Below, one piece after another: positions 7,193-15,703 of a stretch of DNA of 20,312 nt. The stretch comes from Bacillota bacterium (lineage in GTDB: Bacteria > Bacillota > Sulfobacillia > RBS10-35), in contig JASBVX010000002.1 in assembly GCA_029960865.1 (NCBI GenBank), positions 1 to 20,312 on the forward strand, in the 5' to 3' direction. The notes beneath the pieces were generated by a model. It searched no databases. It was not told the DNA's origin and worked only from the letters and a program-made list of their open reading frames with translations. How positions within the stretch are numbered: the stretch's first letter is position 1; each line of letters starts with the position of its first letter. Both the position numbers and the translations under genes were made by a program.

Positions 7193-7744
7193 TCAATCCT
7201 TCAGACCTTCCAGGAGCTTTTCCACCTCCTCGTCATCCAGGACCGTCACCCCTTCTTCCAGCCGGGCTCGGTCCTGGGGTCGCAGTACCTCCTCCGTGAT
7301 TTCCGTTTCCCGCATCAAGGGCCCCAGGTCGTTGGGGGTGCCGTAGTAGACCCCCACCCTCCCCTGGCGCAAGAGGAGGGTTCGGCCCCGGTACGGGCAC
7401 CCCGGCGCCTGCCGGTGGATGACCACCCGTTGCGGGCTAAACTCTTCAATGATGGCATCGGCTTGGAACTCCTCCAGGTCCGCCCGGGTCCACCCCACCC
7501 AGTCGGCGGGAGCCCGCGCCACGTCCTCCAGGGTCTGGCGGCAGGTCCCTTCCACGTATGTGATGCGCCGCACGATCTCCGTGTCCCTCTGGATCCGGGC
7601 TGCTTCCGGTTGATCCACCGGCACCGCCGGGGATTCTTTGGCCAGGTAGGGAGGCTGCCACAGCTGGTCCCAGAGGATCCCCGCCGTGGCCCCCAGGAGA
7701 AAGGCCAGTGCCAAAACGAGGGCCAAAAGTTGGGGGGAACGCAC
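7193..7744 (-). CDS. bofC: BofC-like membrane-anchored protein
   Basis: 183 residues: an N-terminal membrane or signal segment (about 5-25), then an extracytoplasmic domain. The C-terminal half resembles the BofC C-terminal domain, with RVVIHRQAPG, RQGRVGVYYGTPND and RLEEGVTVLDDEEVEKLLEG. BofC of Bacillus subtilis acts in the sigma-K checkpoint between forespore and mother cell. The position between yebC and ruvC-ruvA-ruvB-queA-tgt matches the B. subtilis bofC-ruvA order and strengthens the call. GTG at 7744 has AGAGGTGG 6 nt upstream; an in-frame TTG at 7795 lacks a properly spaced site. Two cysteines (in EGTCRQ and APGCPY) could pair outside the membrane. The function in this organism is inferred from homology and context. 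Confidence 0.68.
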   Translation of the reverse strand: MRSPQLLALVLALAFLLGATAGILWDQLWQPPYLAKESPAVPVDQPEAARIQRDTEIVRRITYVEGTCRQTLEDVARAPADWVGWTRADLEEFQADAIIEEFSPQRVVIHRQAPGCPYRGRTLLLRQGRVGVYYGTPNDLGPLMRETEITEEVLRPQDRARLEEGVTVLDDEEVEKLLEGLKD

Positions 7745-7810
7745 CCCACGCCACCTCTGGCCTGAGGGTTCCCCCACGGCGGGTCTTCTATGCAAATCCC
7801 TTTCAGTTCT

Positions 7811-8563
7811 TTAAGCTTCGACCTTTTCCCAGGCCTCATCGGATAGGCTGAGGTTGGTGAAGACGTGCTGCACATCTTCGTGGTCCTCCAGCGCCTGCAG
7901 AAGTCTCACGGCTTTCTTGATGTCCTCTTCGTTTTCCGGCTCCACGGTGGTGGTGGGCATCATCACCAGGGAGGCATCGGAAAAATCGTAGCCATTCGCG
8001 CTCAGCGCCTCCCGCACCCGCGCCAGATCCTCCGGCGCCGTCACCACTTGGGCCCCTTCCTCCGTTATCTGCACATCCTCCGCCCCCGCCTCGGCGGCAT
8101 CCATCAAGAGGGTCTCTTCATCCAGGGAAGGCGCTTCCTTCAGGGTCAAAAGGCCCTTTCGTTCGAACATCCAGGCCACCGCCCCCGACTCCGCCAGGCT
8201 TCCCCCATGGCGGCTGAAGAGATGGCGGATTTCTCCCGCCGTGCGGTTGCGGTTGTCGGTCATGATCTCCATGATGATGGCCACGCCGCCCGGCCCGTAG
8301 CCTTCATAGGTCAGCTCCTCGTACTGAATGCCTTCTTCCTGGCCGCTCCCCCGGCGGATGGCCCGCTCGATGTTGTCCGCCGGTACCCCGGCCTCCCGGG
8401 CCTTTTCGATGGCCACCCGCAGCCGGAAGTTGGCCGTGGGATCGGCTCCTTCCTTGGCCGCCATCATGATCTCCCGCGCCATCCTAGAATAGAGGGCTCC
8501 TTTTTTGGCGTCCTGCCGCATTTTCCGATGGACCCGGTTATGCCATTTGGAATGTCCCGCCAT
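7811..8563 (-). CDS. yebC: YebC/PmpR family protein (translation or transcription regulator)
   Basis: 250 residues, full length for the family. The N-terminus MAGHSKWHNRVHRKMRQDAK and the segment YEGYGPGGVAIIMEIMTDNR are family signatures. YebC proteins were first described as transcriptional regulators; more recent work on relatives links them to rescue of ribosomes stalled on difficult sequences such as polyproline. The start is ATG at 8563 with a strong GGAGGAGGAGG site that lies inside the 3' end of nadE (26-nt overlap), suggesting translational coupling. Confidence 0.94.
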   Translation of the reverse strand: MAGHSKWHNRVHRKMRQDAKKGALYSRMAREIMMAAKEGADPTANFRLRVAIEKAREAGVPADNIERAIRRGSGQEEGIQYEELTYEGYGPGGVAIIMEIMTDNRNRTAGEIRHLFSRHGGSLAESGAVAWMFERKGLLTLKEAPSLDEETLLMDAAEAGAEDVQITEEGAQVVTAPEDLARVREALSANGYDFSDASLVMMPTTTVEPENEEDIKKAVRLLQALEDHEDVQHVFTNLSLSDEAWEKVEA

Positions 8564-9323
8564 GCTTTTCCTCCTCCTCCCCCGGATCGGGGGGCATCGA
8601 CCGTTTGTGGGCCGTCATCCGGTGCCGCTCCTCGATCATCCGCCGCACCTCCGGGGAGAGGCCATCCCTGTCGCCGGCGATGTAGGCATCCAGGTCGTCG
8701 TAGGTAAACCCCAGCTCCCCTTCATCGGTTTGGCCAGGCCAGAGGTCGGCTGAGGGAGGCTTTTTCAAGATGGCCTCCGGCACCCCCAGAAACCGGCCCA
8801 GCTCCCTCACTTCCCGTTTGAGGAGGTGGCCGATGGGCAAAAGGTCCGCCCCGCCATCGCCCCACTTGGTGAAATAGCCGATAAACCGCTCGCTGCGGTT
8901 GCTGGTGCCCAGCACCAGGGCCTGGCGCCCCGCGGCCACATGGTAAAGGGCCGCCATCCGGAGCCGCGGTTTCAGGTTGGCCTCCCGCAGGCGGCTCACG
9001 CCTGCCTCCAGGCGCCGATCCTCGGGACGGGCAAGGGTAGCGGTGAAGACGTCATACACCGTGCTCAGGTCGAAGGTGACAACCTGCAGCCCCAGGGCGG
9101 TCCCCAGGTCCTTCGCAGCGGCCACCAGCTGGGGGTCGGAGTGGCAGGGCAGCACCAGGGCCCAGGCTCTTCCGGGCCAGGCACGGGCCGCCAAGGCCCC
9201 CACCACGGCCGAATCCAAGCCTCCTGAGAGCCCCAACACCCCGCCTCTGGCCCCCGCTTCTTCCACCTTGCGGATGAGCCAGCGCTGGATGCGCTCCGCT
9301 TCCCCTTGCGCCCAGCTCTTCAT
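8538..9323 (-). CDS. nadE: NH3-dependent NAD+ synthetase
   Basis: Amidates deamido-NAD to NAD+, the last step of NAD synthesis. 261 residues, consistent with the ammonia-dependent form without a glutaminase domain. The PP-loop SGGLDS is at 33-38, the substrate-site segments GTSNRSE at 139-145 and KKPPSADLWPGQTDEGELG at 187-205. The start is ATG at 9323 with AGGAGGG closely upstream, 9 nt after the tyrS stop. Its last nine codons double as the yebC leader and start. Confidence 0.95.
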   Translation of the reverse strand: MKSWAQGEAERIQRWLIRKVEEAGARGGVLGLSGGLDSAVVGALAARAWPGRAWALVLPCHSDPQLVAAAKDLGTALGLQVVTFDLSTVYDVFTATLARPEDRRLEAGVSRLREANLKPRLRMAALYHVAAGRQALVLGTSNRSERFIGYFTKWGDGGADLLPIGHLLKREVRELGRFLGVPEAILKKPPSADLWPGQTDEGELGFTYDDLDAYIAGDRDGLSPEVRRMIEERHRMTAHKRSMPPDPGEEEEKHGGTFQMA

Positions 9324-9332
9324 GGATCCCTC

Positions 9333-10565
9333 CTAGGGTCGCCGCAAGCGAACAAACCGCCGCCGCCCCACCTGCAGTACGTCTCCGTCGTTCCATTTTA
9401 GCAAGGCTTCCCCATCTTCCACCAGCTGCCCCGCCAGGCGCACCCCCCGCTGCTGGATGAGGCGCCGGGCCTCCTTGCGAGAGGAGGCCAGCCCCGTCTG
9501 GACCAAAAGATCCACCGCCGTCCCGTCTCCCGCCGCCATCTCCGCCAGCTCGGACGGAAGCTCGTGCTGGCGAAACACCCGATCGAAATGATCCTGGGCC
9601 TCATGGGCCTGTTCTTGACCGTGGTAAAGGGCCACCACTTCCCAGGCCAACCGGGCCTTCAAATCCCGGGGATGGATCTCTCCCCTTTGTAGCCCTGCTT
9701 CCAGCCGGTCCGTTTCCTCTGGAGGCACCGCCGTTACCAGCCGGAAATACCGGATGATGAGGTGGTCCGGCAGGGACATGATCTTGCCGTACATCTCCTG
9801 GGGGGGATCCTCCAGCGCCACGTAATTCCCGAGGCTCTTGCTCATCTTTTGCGTCCCATCCAGTCCCTCCAAAAGGGGCAGGGTCAGGATCACCTCAGGC
9901 TCTTGGCCGTAATGGCGCTGGATCTGGCGGGCCGTCATCAGGTTGAAGGTCTGGTCGGTGCCCCCCAGCTCCACATCGGCTGCCAAGGCCACCGAATCAT
10001 ATCCCTGCATCAGGGGATAGAAGAATTCGTGCAGGGAGATGGGCCGGCCTTCCTTGAAGCGCTTGGCGAAATCATCCCGTTCCAGAAGGCGGGCCACCGT
10101 CACGGTGCTGGCCAGTTCCACCAGCTGGGCAAAGGTCAAAGGGGCCAGCCACCGGGAATTGAAGTGGATCTCGGTGCGGGCGGGGTCCAGGACCCGGAAC
10201 ACCTGCCTCTCGTAGGTCTTGGCATTGGCCTGGACTTCTTCTTCCGAGAGCTGCCTCCTGGTTTCGCTCCTTTCCGTGGGATCCCCGATGCGGCCGGTGA
10301 AATCTCCGATGAGAAACAGCACCTGATGACCTAAGTCCTGGAACTGGCGCAGCTTACGGAGAACCACGGCATGTCCCAGGTGAAGGTCCGGCGCCGAAGG
10401 ATCAGCTCCCAGCTTCACCTTCAGGGGCCTTCCTTCCGCAAGGCTGCGCCGGAGCTTTTGCAAAAGCTCCTCTTCCTGCTCCAGAAGAACGGCCCCTTCT
10501 TTGATGATGGCCAACTGACGCTGTACTTCCTTCTCCAGCTCGCCGCTTTCCATGGGGAACATCAT
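9333..10565 (-). CDS. tyrS: Tyrosyl-tRNA synthetase
   Basis: Class I synthetase charging tRNA-Tyr. 410 residues. HLGH (62-65) is the HIGH motif, KMSKS is at 240-244 and a C-terminal S4 RNA-binding domain occupies about 349-408 (ASSRKEARRLIQQRGVRL). The KLGADPSAPDLHLGH opening places it in the TyrZ/Haemophilus-like branch rather than the classical TyrS of Geobacillus. ATG at 10565 follows a weak GGGGGA site; ATG codons at 10562 and 10553 are alternatives. Only 74 bp separate it from the divergent PBP gene, so there is no room for a T-box leader, the common control of such genes in Firmicutes. Confidence 0.96.
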   Translation of the reverse strand: MMFPMESGELEKEVQRQLAIIKEGAVLLEQEEELLQKLRRSLAEGRPLKVKLGADPSAPDLHLGHAVVLRKLRQFQDLGHQVLFLIGDFTGRIGDPTERSETRRQLSEEEVQANAKTYERQVFRVLDPARTEIHFNSRWLAPLTFAQLVELASTVTVARLLERDDFAKRFKEGRPISLHEFFYPLMQGYDSVALAADVELGGTDQTFNLMTARQIQRHYGQEPEVILTLPLLEGLDGTQKMSKSLGNYVALEDPPQEMYGKIMSLPDHLIIRYFRLVTAVPPEETDRLEAGLQRGEIHPRDLKARLAWEVVALYHGQEQAHEAQDHFDRVFRQHELPSELAEMAAGDGTAVDLLVQTGLASSRKEARRLIQQRGVRLAGQLVEDGEALLKWNDGDVLQVGRRRFVRLRRP

Positions 10566-10605
10566 AGCATTCCCCCGCGTCCCTGGGTAAGGAGAGGCCG
10601 TAAGT

Positions 10606-10611
10606 TATAAT
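10606..10611 (+). promoter_or_regulatory. Candidate -10 box of the PBP gene
   Basis: A perfect TATAAT lies 29 nt upstream of the GTG start of the PBP gene, in the only gap between divergent genes here. The expected -35 position (around 10583-10588, CTGGGT) matches poorly. The core TTATAA (10605-10610) is self-complementary, so the opposite strand reads TATAAC toward tyrS. Confidence 0.42.
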
Positions 10612-10624
10612 GGTACGGCAACGT

Positions 10625-10630
10625 GGGAGG
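10625..10630 (+). promoter_or_regulatory. Shine-Dalgarno site deciding the PBP start
   Basis: GGGAGG is followed by a 9-nt spacer and GTG at 10640. The earlier in-frame ATG at 10610 overlaps the candidate -10 box and cannot be in a transcript started there. Confidence 0.6.
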
Positions 10631-10639
10631 TTTCCTTGC

Positions 10640-13300
10640 GTGACACCTAAACGAAGCGAACGAAAGGGTAAGCGGCGCTACCGGGTACGCTGGTGGCGTC
10701 TGTTGCTGCTCCTTACGATCCTATTTCTCCTGGGGGCCTCGGCGGGAGGCGCTTTTTTCATCTACCAAGCCTTGAAAGATATGCCGTCTGTGGAAACCTT
10801 TCGGCCCCAGCCTTCCTTGACCTCTTACATCTACGACCAAAACGACCGGCAGGTGGCCCCCATTCCCGGGGTGGAGAACCGCTTGCCGGTGGACCTCAAG
10901 AAGATCCCCGTCCACGTCCAGGAAGCCGTCGTGGCCATCGAGGATGCCCGCTTCTGGAGCCATAAGGGCATCGATCTGGTGGGCATCGCCCGGGCGGCCC
11001 TGAACGACCTGGCGGGAGGCAAGCTCCAGGGAGGCAGCACCATCACCCAGCAGCTGGCCAGAACGGCGTTTCCCATCGGGAGCGAGCGCACGCTGAAACG
11101 AAAGGTGCAGGAAGCTTTTCTCGCCATCCAGATCGAGCGCCACCTCAGCAAGGAGGAGATCCTCCAGCAATACCTCACGTGGGTGAACTTCGGCAACGGA
11201 GCCTACGGCATCGAGGCGGCGGCCCGGACTTACTTCGATAAACCCGCCTCGGAGCTCACCCTGACGGAAGGGGCTCTTTTGGCAGCCCTTCCCAACGGCC
11301 CCTCCTACTACAACCCCTACGTCCACCCCGACCGGGCCCTTCACCGGCGAAACCTGGTCCTCAGCCGCATGGCGGAGCTGAAGTTCATCACACGGGAGGA
11401 GGCGGAAAAGGCCAAGGCGGAGCCCCTGGGGATCGTGGAGCACCGGCCCCGGACGGGGGGAGCCGATTACCCCTACGGCTACTTTGTGGACTACGTCATC
11501 GACCAGCTTCTCCAGATGGGCCTCACCCCGCAGCAGGTCTTCGGAGGGGGCCTGAAGGTCTACACCACCTTGGATACCCGCATCCAGACGGCCATGGAAA
11601 AGGCCGTGGCCCGGCATTTCCAGGAGCTGGCCAAGTCGGACCCCAAGTTTTCCTTGGATGCCGATCCCCGCATCGAGACGGCGGCCGTCCTCCTGGACCA
11701 CAAGACGGGGGCCATCCTGGCCATGGTGGGCGGCCGGGAGCACAGCCAGGCCCGGGGCCTCAACCGCGCAGTCCAGGCCAAGCACCAGCCGGGGTCGGCC
11801 ATTAAGCCCATCGCCGTCTACGCCCCCGCCTTCGCCATGGGCCTGACCCCCGCCACGGTGGTGGACGACCGCCCCTACCTCATCCAGACCCCCGGGGCTA
11901 AACCCTGGATCCCCTTCAACTACGACCGCAAATACCAGGGGCTTACCACTATCCGCGAGGCTGTCCACCGCTCCGTCAACAGCGTCGCCGCCGAAACCCT
12001 GCAGATGATCGGCGTCGACACCGGCCTGGAGTACGCCATGAAGATGGGGCTCTCCAGCCTGGATCCCCAGAAGGACCGGGTGCCCTCCCTGGCCCTGGGC
12101 GGCATCACCTATGGGGTGAGCCCCCTGGAGATGGCCGTGGCCTACGGCACCCTCGCCAACGGGGGCGTCAAAGCCGAGCCCTTTGCCATCCGCAAAGTGA
12201 CCGACAGTCAGGGCCATGTCATGAAGGGGTCCGACGGACGTCTTCTGGAATTCCATCCCCAGTTCACCCCGGTCCTCTCGCCCCAGGCCGCCTACCTCAT
12301 GACCGACGTCCTCCGGGGCGTGGTGGACCCCTATCCCGCCGGAGGCTACCTCATCAACTCCCGCACCGCCCCCCGCGCCCACATCGACGGCTGGCAGGTG
12401 GCGGGAAAGACCGGAACCACCAATGACCACAAAGCCATCTGGTTCGCCGGTTACACCCCCCTTTATACGGCGGTGGTGTGGATCGGTTACGACAAGGAAC
12501 GGAGCCTGGGCACCTCCGCGGCCGGCGGCAGCTGGGCGGCTCCCCTCTGGCAAAAGATCATGTCCGCCGCCCTGGAGGGAAAGCAGCCCCAGACCTTCCA
12601 GCGGCCTCCCGGCCTGGTGACGGCCACCATCGACATCAAGAGCGGCCTTTTGCCTTCTCCGGAGACCCCTCCCCCATACCAGCGCCAGGAACTCTTCGTG
12701 GAGGGGCAGCAGCCCACCTCCGTCAGCGAAGTGTGGAAGGTCCTTCGCATCACCGAAAGCGAGCCGCAGATGCTGTGGAACCCCGGCTGCCCTCATCCCT
12801 TGGTGGAAAAGACCTTCCTCATTCGCCCGCCCTTCACAGTGGAAGATGCCCAGAACATAGCCAAAGCGTACTATGGTGCCGCCTATACGCCGGAAAAGGC
12901 CGGCGGCTGGGTTCCGGCAGACGTCTGGTGGGGGCCGCCCTACCTCTCCTGTACTGCTGCGACGCCGCCCCCGGAAGGTACCCCGCCCGGCGGAGACGGC
13001 GATGGATCCCAGGATACTCCCGTGACCGAAGCCACCATCCGCCTGGCCAAGGGCCGGCTGCAAGAGCCTGCCTCGGGCCTCGTGAGCCAAGTGGAGGTTC
13101 CCCTAAACCTCACCATCCAAAACGACGATGGCGACCGCACCTATACCCTGCGCGTCAAGGATTGGGACTGGTCCCTGGACGTTCCCGCCGGCCAGACGCT
13201 GAGCGTCACCGTCACCCCCAAAAAGGTGGGCATCTTCGCTCTGGAAGCCATCAGCAGCCAGGAGGAAAGCAGCCGCCTGCGGTGGCTGGTCAGCCCTTAA
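10640..13300 (+). CDS. Class A penicillin-binding protein (PBP1A-type) with C-terminal cupredoxin-like domain
   Basis: 886 residues. A basic cytoplasmic tail and a membrane anchor (about 21-45) precede a GT51 transglycosylase domain (catalytic Glu101 in EDARFWSHKG; GGSTITQQLAR) and a transpeptidase domain with all three motifs: SAIK (Ser386, Lys389), SVN (445-447) and KTGT (590-593). It polymerises and cross-links peptidoglycan outside the membrane. After about residue 650 comes an extension of roughly 230 residues: a Pro-rich stretch with two Cys, then from about 795 a beta-rich segment (VPLNLTIQNDD, VPAGQTLSVTVTPKKVGIF) resembling a cupredoxin fold without copper ligands. The gene stands alone on the plus strand between tyrS and mutS2, and its stop overlaps the mutS2 end by 11 bp. 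Confidence 0.93.
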   Translation: MTPKRSERKGKRRYRVRWWRLLLLLTILFLLGASAGGAFFIYQALKDMPSVETFRPQPSLTSYIYDQNDRQVAPIPGVENRLPVDLKKIPVHVQEAVVAIEDARFWSHKGIDLVGIARAALNDLAGGKLQGGSTITQQLARTAFPIGSERTLKRKVQEAFLAIQIERHLSKEEILQQYLTWVNFGNGAYGIEAAARTYFDKPASELTLTEGALLAALPNGPSYYNPYVHPDRALHRRNLVLSRMAELKFITREEAEKAKAEPLGIVEHRPRTGGADYPYGYFVDYVIDQLLQMGLTPQQVFGGGLKVYTTLDTRIQTAMEKAVARHFQELAKSDPKFSLDADPRIETAAVLLDHKTGAILAMVGGREHSQARGLNRAVQAKHQPGSAIKPIAVYAPAFAMGLTPATVVDDRPYLIQTPGAKPWIPFNYDRKYQGLTTIREAVHRSVNSVAAETLQMIGVDTGLEYAMKMGLSSLDPQKDRVPSLALGGITYGVSPLEMAVAYGTLANGGVKAEPFAIRKVTDSQGHVMKGSDGRLLEFHPQFTPVLSPQAAYLMTDVLRGVVDPYPAGGYLINSRTAPRAHIDGWQVAGKTGTTNDHKAIWFAGYTPLYTAVVWIGYDKERSLGTSAAGGSWAAPLWQKIMSAALEGKQPQTFQRPPGLVTATIDIKSGLLPSPETPPPYQRQELFVEGQQPTSVSEVWKVLRITESEPQMLWNPGCPHPLVEKTFLIRPPFTVEDAQNIAKAYYGAAYTPEKAGGWVPADVWWGPPYLSCTAATPPPEGTPPGGDGDGSQDTPVTEATIRLAKGRLQEPASGLVSQVEVPLNLTIQNDDGDRTYTLRVKDWDWSLDVPAGQTLSVTVTPKKVGIFALEAISSQEESSRLRWLVSP

Positions 13301-15668
13301 GGCGAAGGACGGTGACCCCGTCGCCTCCCTCCCGGGGCAGGCCCGGCCGAAAGCTCACCACCAACGGGTGGGCGGAAGCCCAGCGCCTCACCTCCTGGCG
13401 CAGGATCCCCATCCCTTTGCCGTGGAGGATCCTGACCTCCTCGTAGCCGGCCAGAAAGGCATCGTCCACGTACTTATCGAGGCGCAGGAGGGCTTCATCC
13501 ACCGTCACGCCGTGAAGATCCAGGGAAGGCCCGACCTCGGCCCGGGCCCGGTAATTCACCTGGCGCCGGCCCGCCGCCGGAGGGCGGGGAGGGACTTCCT
13601 GCACCGCCAGATCCCCAGGATCCACCCACACCCTGAGGGGCCCCAGCTGCACCGGCACCTTGCCGCCAGATCCCGGCGGCCCCGCCACTTCCCCTTGGGC
13701 CCGCAGGCTCTGCACGTAAACCCTTTCGCCCGGCTGAAAGGAACTCCCCGGCGGTTTTGGTTGCGCCGGCCCTTCGGGAACCAGGTCCCTCTCCAGCTCT
13801 CTTTTCAGCTCCTTGATCCGCCGGCGAAAAGCCTCCTCGTCCCCCTTCGCCCCCGTTTCCTCCCGCAGGGACTCCAGGAGAAGGCGCCCCTTTTTCTCCA
13901 AGTCTGAGAGCTCCCGCCTCACCCTTTCCTGCCACGCCCGGACCTCCTGGGCCGCTTCCTCATAGAGGCGGGCCCGGGCCCGTTCCAGCTTCTCTTTCTC
14001 CTCTTCCAGGGCTTCCCTTAGTTCCCTGGCCTTTAGCTCCTCTTCCTGCGCCTGCCGCAAGGCAGCTTCCGCCTCCACCCGCATCTCCTCCAGCCGGGTC
14101 AAGAGGCGATCAGCCCGCCGCTCTTCCGGATCCCGGTAGGCTTCCGCCGCCTTCAGGATCGGCTCGGGCAACCCCAGCCTGCGGGCGATCTCCAAGGCAT
14201 AGCTCTGGCCGGGCTTTCCCATGAGGAGGCGATAGGTGGGAGCCAGGGTGGCCAGATCAAACTCCACCGCCCCGTTCTGAAGGCGAGGATGCCTTTCGGC
14301 AAAGGCCTTCAACGGCCCCAGATGGGTGGTGGCCAAAAGGTAGGCCCCCCGCTCCAGGAAGTAATCCAAAAGGGCCATCGCCAGGGCTGCCCCTTCTTCG
14401 GGATCGGTGCCCGAACCCACCTCATCCAGAAGGACAAGGCTCCTGCCTCCCACCCCTTCCAGCATTTCCTTCACATGGAGAAGGTGCGCCGAAAAGGTGG
14501 AAAGGTTTTGCTGCACATCCTGCTCATCGCCCACATCGCAAAAGACCTTCTCAAAGAAAGGGAGCTTGGTCCCTTCCCCCACCGGGGGAAGAAAGCCGCT
14601 CTGATGAAGGAAGACCATGAGGCCCACCGTCTTGAGGGCCACGGTCTTTCCGCCGGTATTGGGCCCCGTGAGCAAAAGCCCATGGCCCGGCCCCGAAAGC
14701 TCCAAGTCCATGGGCACCACATCCCCCTCCAGGAGCGGGTGGCGACCTTGATGAAGCTCCAAGGCCCTCTCCCGCAAGCCCCCAGGGCGCAATCCCTTCC
14801 AGGAGAGGCTCATCTCCGCCCGGGCAAAGGTAAGATCCAAGACGGCCAAGATTTCTTCCGCCAGCTCCATGAGATCGGCCTCTTTGGCCACCAAGGCGGA
14901 AAGGGCCCGCAGGATCCGTTCCTCTTCCGCCTCCCTTTTCCGAGCCAGAAGAAGAAGCCTTTCTTGGATCTCCACCGCCCCTTGAGGCTCCACGAAGGCC
15001 GTCTGGCCCGAAGCCGACACATCCCGCAGGATTCCCGGCACCTGGTGGCGGTAGGAGGCCCTCACGGGCACCACAAAGCGCTGCTGCCTTTGGGTGATGA
15101 CGGCTTCCTGGAGGTAGTCCTGCATCTGGGGGGAGCGGATCAAACGGTCTAGAAAGCGCCGCAGCCGCTCTTCTTCCCGGCGCTCTTCCCGCCGCAGCTC
15201 CGCCAGAAGGGGACTGGCCTCGTCCTGGATCTCCCCATCGGGGGAAATGGCCCGCAAAATGGCCCTCTCCCCTTCCTCCATGGAAGGAAGGGCCTCCCCC
15301 ACGTCTTTTAGCTCCGGCCCCCCCGAACGAAGGAGGATCCCCTTGATCTCCCGGGCTGCCCGGGACGTCTGGGCGATCTGAAAAAGGGCGCGCCCCTCCA
15401 AAAGGCCCCCCCGCCGGGCCCGTTCCAGGTAGGGCCCAATGCGATGGACACTGGACCAGGGTAGGGCGCTCCCTTCCTGCAAAAGGGCCGCCGCTTCTTC
15501 CGTCCGGGAAAGCTCCCGTTCCACCCAAAGAAGGCTTCCCTGAGGGAAAAGCCTTCCGGCAAGGGCTTTTCCTCCTTCGGTCATGGTTCTTTGGGCCAGC
15601 CGTTCCCGGATGACTTCCCAATCCAGGGCTGCCAGGGTGCGGGAACTGGTCAAAAGGGGTTTATCCAT
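13290..15668 (-). CDS. mutS2: Endonuclease MutS2 (MutS family ATPase with Smr domain)
   Basis: 792 residues, full MutS2 length and order: lever/clamp region (1-300, without MutS mismatch-binding domain), ATPase with Walker A GPNTGGKT (335-342), STFSAHL (390-396) and Walker B LVLLDEVGSGTDP (411-423), a long charged coiled coil (about 515-630), a KOW-like segment (643-690), and the Smr nuclease domain with LDLHG (716-720) and HGKGMGILR (749-757). MutS2 is known to restrain recombination and, in B. subtilis, to bind and split collided ribosomes. ATG at 15668 has only a weak ribosome site. The 3' end converges on the PBP gene; the 5' end faces thiN across a 54-bp gap holding an inverted repeat. 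Confidence 0.96.
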   Translation of the reverse strand: MDKPLLTSSRTLAALDWEVIRERLAQRTMTEGGKALAGRLFPQGSLLWVERELSRTEEAAALLQEGSALPWSSVHRIGPYLERARRGGLLEGRALFQIAQTSRAAREIKGILLRSGGPELKDVGEALPSMEEGERAILRAISPDGEIQDEASPLLAELRREERREEERLRRFLDRLIRSPQMQDYLQEAVITQRQQRFVVPVRASYRHQVPGILRDVSASGQTAFVEPQGAVEIQERLLLLARKREAEEERILRALSALVAKEADLMELAEEILAVLDLTFARAEMSLSWKGLRPGGLRERALELHQGRHPLLEGDVVPMDLELSGPGHGLLLTGPNTGGKTVALKTVGLMVFLHQSGFLPPVGEGTKLPFFEKVFCDVGDEQDVQQNLSTFSAHLLHVKEMLEGVGGRSLVLLDEVGSGTDPEEGAALAMALLDYFLERGAYLLATTHLGPLKAFAERHPRLQNGAVEFDLATLAPTYRLLMGKPGQSYALEIARRLGLPEPILKAAEAYRDPEERRADRLLTRLEEMRVEAEAALRQAQEEELKARELREALEEEKEKLERARARLYEEAAQEVRAWQERVRRELSDLEKKGRLLLESLREETGAKGDEEAFRRRIKELKRELERDLVPEGPAQPKPPGSSFQPGERVYVQSLRAQGEVAGPPGSGGKVPVQLGPLRVWVDPGDLAVQEVPPRPPAAGRRQVNYRARAEVGPSLDLHGVTVDEALLRLDKYVDDAFLAGYEEVRILHGKGMGILRQEVRRWASAHPLVVSFRPGLPREGGDGVTVLRLKG

Positions 15669-15675
15669 GACTTTA

Positions 15676-15703
15676 GCCTACCACGCCTCCAGGTGTGGTA
15701 GGC
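15676..15703. repeat. Perfect 9-bp inverted repeat between mutS2 and thiN
   Basis: GCCTACCAC (15676-15684) and GTGGTAGGC (15695-15703) are exact complements around a 10-base centre. They lie in the 54-bp gap between the divergent starts of mutS2 and thiN. There is no T-run, so a terminator is unlikely; an operator or a leader hairpin is possible. It ends 8 bases before the mutS2 ATG, so it could also mask that start in mRNA. Confidence 0.5.

Noticed and set aside
10566..10639. T-box leader controlling tyrS
   Set aside because: The region upstream of tyrS is too short for a T-box before the divergent PBP gene begins, and no T-box core sequence is seen.
10721..13090. 789-codon minus-strand open frame opposite the PBP gene
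   Set aside because: The plus strand holds all GT51 and transpeptidase motifs in frame. The antisense product is Gly/His/Asp-rich with no recognisable domain.
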